Positions 57,784 through 64,000 of a stretch of 64,000 bases of DNA are shown piece by piece. The position numbers and the translations under genes were made by a program. The stretch lies in NCBI GenBank assembly GCA_047967505.1, contig CM106540.1, one strand, 5' to 3'. The notes beneath the pieces are model-generated. The model did not search any database, was not told where the DNA came from, and was given only the letters and a program-made list of their open reading frames with translations. The DNA comes from Dipteris shenzhenensis (taxonomy: Eukaryota; Polypodiophyta; Polypodiopsida; Gleicheniales). Numbering within the stretch: position 1 is the first letter of the stretch; each line of letters begins with the position of its first letter.

Positions 57784-59330
57784 ATGCATGAGGTCAATGC
57801 TTTGCTTAATCAATGTGGTTATGAGAGCCTATCCACATCCACATTTGGCAGAATTTGGAAATCAGACTTAAAAAATGTAGCCCTTGCGAAGACGAATGAA
57901 TTCTCTAAATCTAGCTTGTGTCGTTGGATCAAGGTTCAATTGGCAGCCATAAAAAGTCAAGATGAGTGCAATTCGTTGATGGAGGAGAGAAAGATGCATA
58001 TGATATAGCAACAGAGCTGTGGAAACATGTACTATGCATGGCATAGGTACTTCGAGATGGATCCAAAAAAGTATGTTACATGCATAATCCATGATAAGAT
58101 GGACCAAAAAAAGATGGAGATTCCAAGACTTTCGGTGAGGTCCAAGGACACCGACTCCGCATGGAAATTACAGATTTCGCTATTGGAATGATTACCCAAT
58201 GGCATGGACATGGTCATTATGGATAATTCACCCTGAATGGTTTGTGGCCATTTGATCCCAACCTAACAATTGGATCGCTCTCCATTTGTTTGTGCAACCT
58301 CAAGAGGATGGATATGCGTGACCTTGGAGACCTTGCTATTGATGGGATTCCCAAAAGCAGTGTTTGCCTTCTGAATGCTCTATGCTCAAGAAATGCTTTG
58401 GACTCCCATTAGAGTTTTGAAGGTGCACAGCTTTCCACAAGGGGACCCGGCTTGTGTGAAATTGTAGATGCCACAATCACAAATGCAAATCTAGAGACTA
58501 TATCAGGTGGTCACTCAAGTTCTACCATGGATTCCATGACAACTTCCATTGCAAGGGCTATAGATACATGTAGGAATTTGTGGCCATCACATACATGTGA
58601 AAACCCACCCTCTTCAGATGGAAGTGTTGCTATTGAGCCACCATACCAAAACTTGCCAGAGAACTTGCTACTCCAGCTAGATATTTGTGGATCTGAGAAC
58701 AAAAACAGATACTTGTTTGCATACCTTTCTCTTCTTGTAGCAAGGGGCATTTTCAAGATGGTTTAATTGGGCCATAAAAACATCTAAGAGACAAGGAGTG
58801 TACATAGATTTTTGGCCAAGAGCACAGTCGCCTGATGAGGAGGGTGATGTAGATGCTTGCATGAATGAGTTCCAAGGCTATGAGGAATGGAATGATCACT
58901 ATTGAGGGCCTCTAAAAGGTAAGCTGAGGGAAGGGTTTAGACCAAAGGTGGACATTAAGCAAGGTGACTTCGTCTTGGTTAGGCTGTTAGACCCTATATA
59001 CCCCATATGGCTTGGGGTTTCCATATCAAGTGTCAAGATGGATGTTGTGTCTCCTAACTTCAAGAAATTATTGATTCAGTATTGGGCACCATCGGTAAAG
59101 AGAAAGGGCCTCAGTGATGTCGATGCATATGTTGACTACTGGAACATGTATTGGGCAGAGAACAAGTTGGATCCATAGGTATGGGAGTGTATTGATGCGG
59201 TGGTCTAGTCATGGACATCAAAAGCCATAAATCGACCCAAGAAGATTAAGATTCCATAGAGTGACAGTGTGTATCAAAGCACAGCAGAGCTTGCTTAGTA
59301 TCAGAGCATAGAAATGCTGATGTTGATCTC
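57784..59330 (+). pseudogene. DUF7869-type protein pseudogene
   Basis: Fragments in order: MHEVNALLNQCGYESLSTST, AKTNEFSKSSLCRWIKVQLA, YVTCIIHDKMDQKKMEIPRL, then LPENLLLQLDICGSENKNRY and LFAYLSLLVARGIFKMV. Next come QGDFVLVRLLDPIYPIWLGV and YWAPSVKRKGLSDVDAYVDY. The LLLQLDxxxxxNKN...FAYLSxLVARGxFxxV segment is characteristic of the DUF7869 proteins that are abundant in some land plants; their function is unknown and a transposon link is suspected. Several frames and TAG stops (for example in NKLDP-stop-VWEC, where relatives have Gln) show it is dead. The CACTA element inserted immediately on its left. Confidence 0.6.
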
Positions 59331-61672
59331 CCAAATTTCTAGTGTAATATGTTCTCTCATGTGATGTTTCTCAATAATTGTTGTGATCTTATTGGTGCAT
59401 ATTTGCATTATTATTATTAATATGACAAATTTCACACTTGTCTTTCATCACAACAACTACTTTGTTTCTAGTGGTTGACTTTGCACGGTGTCTGTTAACA
59501 CCACGAACTTGTGTTTATTAACACCACCAAATATATGATTTTCAAACTCTACCACACTACCAAATGCTTTCGTCCGGTTCTTATACCCAATGAAATGTTT
59601 CACAACCAATGAAGTTTTCCATAATCATTGGAATTTTCAAATATCAACAAAATTCTCAATATTGGCATAATTCTCCAGATTAATACAATTTCCCACAATC
59701 AATGAAAATTTTCCCAAATTTAATGAAACCTTTCCCGAATTTACTAAAATCCACCCAATTTCAAAATTCCCAAAGTGCAACTTTTGTCCCACTTTATCTA
59801 ATACAGTGTTCATAATTTTACTTTAAAAAATAATCTTTCTTCCCAAAATACTAAGCATTATGCTTGCAAACTGGCTTTCATTTTTTTTTTCCAAAACTCT
59901 CTTGTAACCCTTCTCTACACGTAGTGTTCCTTCAGTTTTGGTTTAGCTATTTCTTGATTATAGCATGCCAACATGCTCTTGCAATTGATATTTTTAGTTA
60001 TCTCCTACATGCTCATATATGCTAGTATACCATAAATCATCTCAAATTGCAAAAGTCTATTGCAAACGTACTCTGATCAAGTCCAAACTCTCTACTTTTC
60101 TACCACTTTTACAATCTTTGTTTTGCCAATTATGATCTTTTGTATGCTTACATACTAGACTTTTACTTGACTTGCAATCCATTTTCGAGTCCAAAATTTT
60201 GTCACATTTTCCTTGCAAATGATCTAGCTTTAAGAAAAGGATCAACTCGTGAAAAAAAACTCACTTTTGCCTTAACACAATCAAATTTATCTTTGTCAAT
60301 CAAACTTGAGGTTGTTCTTCATCGTTGCTTGAGGGATTCTGGATGCTTAAAACATAAATCTTATTCCTTCTCTTGCCAAGTCTCGTGTTGTGTGGCCTTT
60401 TACTTTGATAAAAACCTATGTCTTGTGGCCTTTTACTTTGATTAAATCTTGCATATTGCCTAGTGGGTTTAAAACATAAATCTTCTTCCTTCTCTTGCCA
60501 AGTCTTGTATGTTGTGGCCTTTTTACTTTAACAAAAAGCTACATCTTGTGGCCTTTTACTTTGATAAATTCCTATATTTGTGGCCTTCTCAATGCTTATA
60601 GTTTGATAAAATCTACGTTTTGTGGCCTTCTCAATGCTTGTTGGTTTGCTAAGCTCTAGCCCAATAGTGAATTTTTTATTTGCTAGAACACAATGCAAAT
60701 TACAATGTATTATGTCAGGTTTTAGGCCTTTATAATTATTTTTAATTTTCCTTATTATTAAAACCAAATATCCTTTTCTAATTAACCGATCACCTATTTA
60801 TACATATAATTTCTTATGATTCATTAAGAAATGGGAGAGAAAAGGGAGAAATAAATCCCAATGAATAGTCAAACATGATTACATTTTGTTTGTATTGAAG
60901 ATGCCATGACTTTTTATTGTTGTTTTGTTTTACAATTTGCTCACAATTTGATAATTTTGTTATCCAAAAAGAACATATATATAACCTTGAAATTGGATAA
61001 TATGATCCCTAAAAGTAACATTCATTCATATACTTTTTCCTTTATCTTTTAAAAAGTTAAGCACAAATGATAGTTCATCTTTTAAATATTGTAGCTTTTA
61101 ATGAAATGTAAAAGGATCACAAGACAAAAATATTTATAGAATAACTTGACATTACAAATTTGATTGTAGGAAAGTAACCTAATTTTACATGTTTTTTTAG
61201 ATTATTAAATGATGCAAAAATGAAAATTTGTAAAATAATGTCTTATACTTATTTTTGTATTTTTTGGAAAAAGAAAGACTTGTGAAATTGGCCGCATTCA
61301 CATCACTACTTTGCTTCCCACCCCCAATTTACTTCCTATTCCATTAAGGAGCCGTGAAAGATGCCACATTTATCTCGTTTGATTAGATTAAAAAGTGGGC
61401 GGCGTTCTTTTTAAAATGTTATCACTTTACAATGACTGCAAGTTAAAATTATTAAAGGAGGTCCTTTAATTATCCTCTAGTCACTCTGTGACTTTTAGTA
61501 TGAGAGAGGACAATTGTTGATGAGACAGGACGTACTGCTAGCACCTGATCATTGATGCAATACTATTCACTTTATGAGAGAATAATGTTGATGCATGAAC
61601 ACGAAGTATCATAGCTGATCTTCATCGGCGAACTTAGATAAAGGCGAAGGATAACTGTTGATGCGATATTCT
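59331..61672. other. No recognised gene; AT-rich with short degenerate minisatellites
   Basis: 59580-59780 carries a degenerate unit of about 22 bp (CCCAAATTTAATGAAA-like). 60370-60640 repeats TTGTGGCCTTTTACTTTGAT about seven times with variation. Otherwise AT-rich spacer without conserved frames. The part just below 61672 is the P450 3' flank. Confidence 0.5.
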
Positions 61673-63306
61673 TCATAATCGAGGCTTTGCAACGACAAGC
61701 AAAGGCGTAGCCCTGCATGCTGTGATGCCTTCCTTCTCTCTCATGTCGAGAGTTTTAGGAGATTGCCCCGGTGGGAGCTCCCAATCGAAGCTGTTCATCA
61801 AATTGGCCAATGTCACCTCCACTACCGAAAGACCCAATGGCATCCCCGGACATATCCGCCTCCCTGCCCCGAACGGCAGCAGCTCGTAATTCTGTCCTCG
61901 AAGATCAATCTCTCCCCCTCCGAACCTTTCCGGGTAAAACTCGGCTGGCTTCTCCCAAATCTGTGGGTCTCTCCCTATTGCCCAGGCGTTCACAAATAGC
62001 TGGGTCTTCGCCGGTATTGTGTACTCGCCGACTTTGCAAGCTGCGTCTGATATGCGTGGGGCTAGAAGAGGGACTGGAGGATGGAGACGAAATGCTTCCT
62101 TGATTACATCTTTTAGGTAGGGCAGGCGAGGCAAGTCAGCATCGGTTATTGGCCTCCCACGCCCAACAGCAGTTTCGACTTCCTTCTGAAGTTTATGCAG
62201 CGTACGTGGAAATCGAAGGAGTTCCGATAACGTCCATTCAAGCGTAATAACTGATGTTTCAATGCCAGCGCCAAGTACATCCTAGAGAAAAGTTTATGGA
62301 AAACAATCAGACGTGAGGAAATTCGCGAATCATAAAGTGAGGCAATTGGAACTAAAAGAGAGTGTGTGTCTGTGAAGAATCAACAGTTTACCAGCATTGT
62401 TGCTTTGATCGATTCATTGCTTAGCCCATCGCCGGCGGTTCGCTTGGTACCCGCCTCGTTCGACAGTAGCACAGCAAGGAAGTCGTTCGGCACGGCACTT
62501 GGGTTCTGCTCCATTAAGCGTCTCCGTTCGTTGAGAATAGAGTTCAGGACTTTGTCTACGCGTTCATGAAGATGCCTCATGCGTCTCTTGCTGAAGCCAT
62601 CGAGCCACTTAAGATAAGGAATGAAATCCCCTATCGTGGGCAGTGTCACATGAGCCATCTCTGTGAGGATATCTTGCAGTGAGGCGCCACCGTCTACGGA
62701 TTCCGATAGCTTTTTCGTGTGCAGCATGCGGCTAACAATGTTGGACGACATGACGGCCACCAACTTGCCCGCATCAATGGCCACACTGCCGTCCTGAGAC
62801 TCCTCCCGGATGCGCTCGAGGAGGGAAGCCACCTCCTCCTCGCGGATGTACTGAAGCTCCTGCAGTCTCTTGCTGGTGAAAAGCTCGAGGGTGCAGATCT
62901 TGCGAAGCTCTCGCCACTGGGCACCCAAGCTGGAGAAGACCATCCCACTCCCGTACCCATACTGGAGGCTACGGCAGAACTCAAACTGGGGGCGATGGGC
63001 GAAGGTCTTATCGTTAGTGAGGAGGAACTCACGAGCGAGGGAAGCGTTGGAGGCGACGATGGCGAGTTTGGAGCCAAGGCGGAGGCCAAAGATGGGGCCA
63101 AGGGAGGAGGAGAGGGAGGCGAGGGTGTGATGGGGGAGGTGGGAGAGGAGGTGAAGGTGGCCGATGATGGGGAAGGAGCCAGGGGGAGTGGGAGGGAAGT
63201 TGGGCGATGGTCTGGAGGAGCTCGTGAAGAAGAAGAAGCCCAAGGAAACTATCAACGTGAAAATCGAGACAACAACAACTAGCGTGGTGGAACTCAAGGG
63301 CTCCAT
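61673..63306 (-). CDS. Cytochrome P450, CYP71-clan type, two exons
   Basis: A membrane-anchored haem monooxygenase of the endoplasmic reticulum. Substrate is unknown; the best resemblance is to CYP71-clan enzymes of phenolic, flavonoid or terpenoid metabolism. Exon 1 is 63306-62392 (305 codons), the intron is 62391-62282 (GT-AG, 110 bp, phase 0), and exon 2 is 62281-61673. The protein is 507 residues, normal for the family. It has an N-terminal membrane helix (TTLVVVVSIFTLIVSLGFFF), a proline hinge (FPPTPPGSFPIIGHLHLL) and a WRELRKICTLELF C-helix. The I-helix is GAGIETSVITLEW, with Glu where Asp/Glu is usual. KEAFRLHPPVPLL contains the ExxR, followed by FYPERF and the haem loop PFGAGRRICPGMPLG. 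No stop or frameshift is visible. The ATG is supported by a TATA box 37 bp upstream. Confidence 0.93.
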
Positions 63307-63342
63307 TTCAATCGATTGTACAAAGTTTAAAGCCCTTCAAAC

Positions 63343-63350
63343 CTTTTATA
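63343..63350 (-). promoter_or_regulatory. TATA box of the P450 gene
   Basis: On the minus strand GGGATATAAAAGG lies about 37-44 bp before the P450 ATG. This implies a very short 5' UTR if it is the functional box. An alternative upstream promoter cannot be excluded. Confidence 0.6.
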
Positions 63351-63380
63351 TCCCCACGTCCCCTCCTTTCTCTCCCTAAG

Positions 63381-64000
63381 TCTTTTCCCCCTCCCCAAAA
63401 GTCTTCCGGTTTGGTTTGCTGGGTCCTCCCCTTTTATTCCTTGATTGTAGCATTCGCATCTCACCCACCGTCAATGCAACAAAGCCATAAGAACACCCTG
63501 GTGCAACATCTTGGCGCTTTTGTAATTGGTCTTTTAGGGCTCACCACCCTCTTTCTTTTCTAATATATATGCGGCACGTTTTTTCCACACACAAAAAAAA
63601 CAGCATATGTGTTCTTCTCCCATGGAACTCCCTCCCCCCTTCTCTCCCTCATTAAATCGAGTTTTGAAGAATAAGTATCATAGTGGACTCGGTTTTACAT
63701 GAATGGTCTCGACACACTCACAAAAATCTCCCAACTCTCAACTCGTGCCGTGCCTCCGGGATTGTTCCAAAAAGCATTCTTCTATATCTTCAATTATAGA
63801 ATCTCTAAGAAATTCAAATCTTCTCGACTCATCCTATTGTGGTCAAAATAAATCTGAGTATTCTATGCTCAATAAATTTTCTTATTCTTTTAGATATCTA
63901 ACAAGAGCTTCATTTGAACTAATTATCTCCGTATTTTTATTTGATAGCTCTGGGCATTTTTGCATCATACTTCTAACATGGCAAATGAAGGCTTGCAAGC
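63381..64000. other. No recognised gene; P450 upstream region
   Basis: Non-coding. Short poly-A and C-rich patches occur near 63590-63650. No tRNA, TIR or conserved frame was seen. Confidence 0.4.

Noticed and set aside
62719-63282. A 187-codon plus-strand frame opposite the P450
   Set aside because: Antisense shadow of P450 exon 1; no motifs, and the P450 frame is complete.

Overview
The window reads as plant nuclear DNA from a large, repeat-filled genome. Gene density is very low. Recognisable host genes are an organelle-type single-stranded DNA-binding protein (SSB) exon, an L-type lectin receptor kinase (LecRK) and a two-exon cytochrome P450. Most of the rest is degraded LINE, Ty1/copia, Ty3/gypsy, Helitron and CACTA (En/Spm) elements. 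The mix fits a large-genome seedless land plant such as a fern. That placement is inference, because no marker gene settles it.

Layout. 1-3.1 kb holds a LINE 3' end and a second LINE (ORF1 plus endonuclease). 3.1-8.5 kb is LTR-retrotransposon debris with two primer-binding sites and a copia gag relic. 8.6-8.85 kb is the SSB exon (minus), with a minus-strand LINE directly upstream (9.0-11.3 kb). 11.3-15.7 kb is a minus-strand Helitron, then a copia gag relic to 16.4 kb. 17.5-18.25 kb is a histone H3/CENH3-like pseudogene with a TATA-like box, opposite an unidentified acidic ORF with internal stops. 20.7-22.1 kb is gypsy and 24.05-28.1 kb is copia. 29.5-31 kb holds hairpins and short-array repeats. 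32.1-36.3 kb is an old CACTA relic split by a 759-bp fold-back element. 37.1-39.9 kb is a LINE. 40.5-42.8 kb is the LecRK. 44.06-46.2 kb is a second CACTA fragment with its own palindromic array. 47.94-57.76 kb is a complete CACTA element. 57.8-59.3 kb resembles a DUF7869-type pseudogene. 61.7-63.3 kb is the P450.

How it works together. The complete CACTA element carries two divergent genes: a TnpA-like protein (minus) and a TNP2-type transposase (plus, eight exons, 1,100 codons). It has CACTA termini and a TGA target duplication. A 14-bp palindrome, TCGCTATATAGCGA, recurs near both ends and again between the two genes. This is the arrangement expected if the element's DNA-binding protein recognises its ends and its own promoter. 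A sister copy 2 kb away has closely similar 3' coding sequence but a different palindrome, GGCACYRGTGCC.

Decay pattern. Many coding relics are broken by nonsense changes that C-to-T transitions would explain (CAG to TAG, CGA to TGA). The transposase reading frame otherwise survives over 1,100 codons. One CAG/TAG pair can be compared directly within a 160-bp tandem duplication. This fits deamination of methylated cytosine. The LecRK carries one in-frame TGA of the same kind. The P450 has no visible defect.
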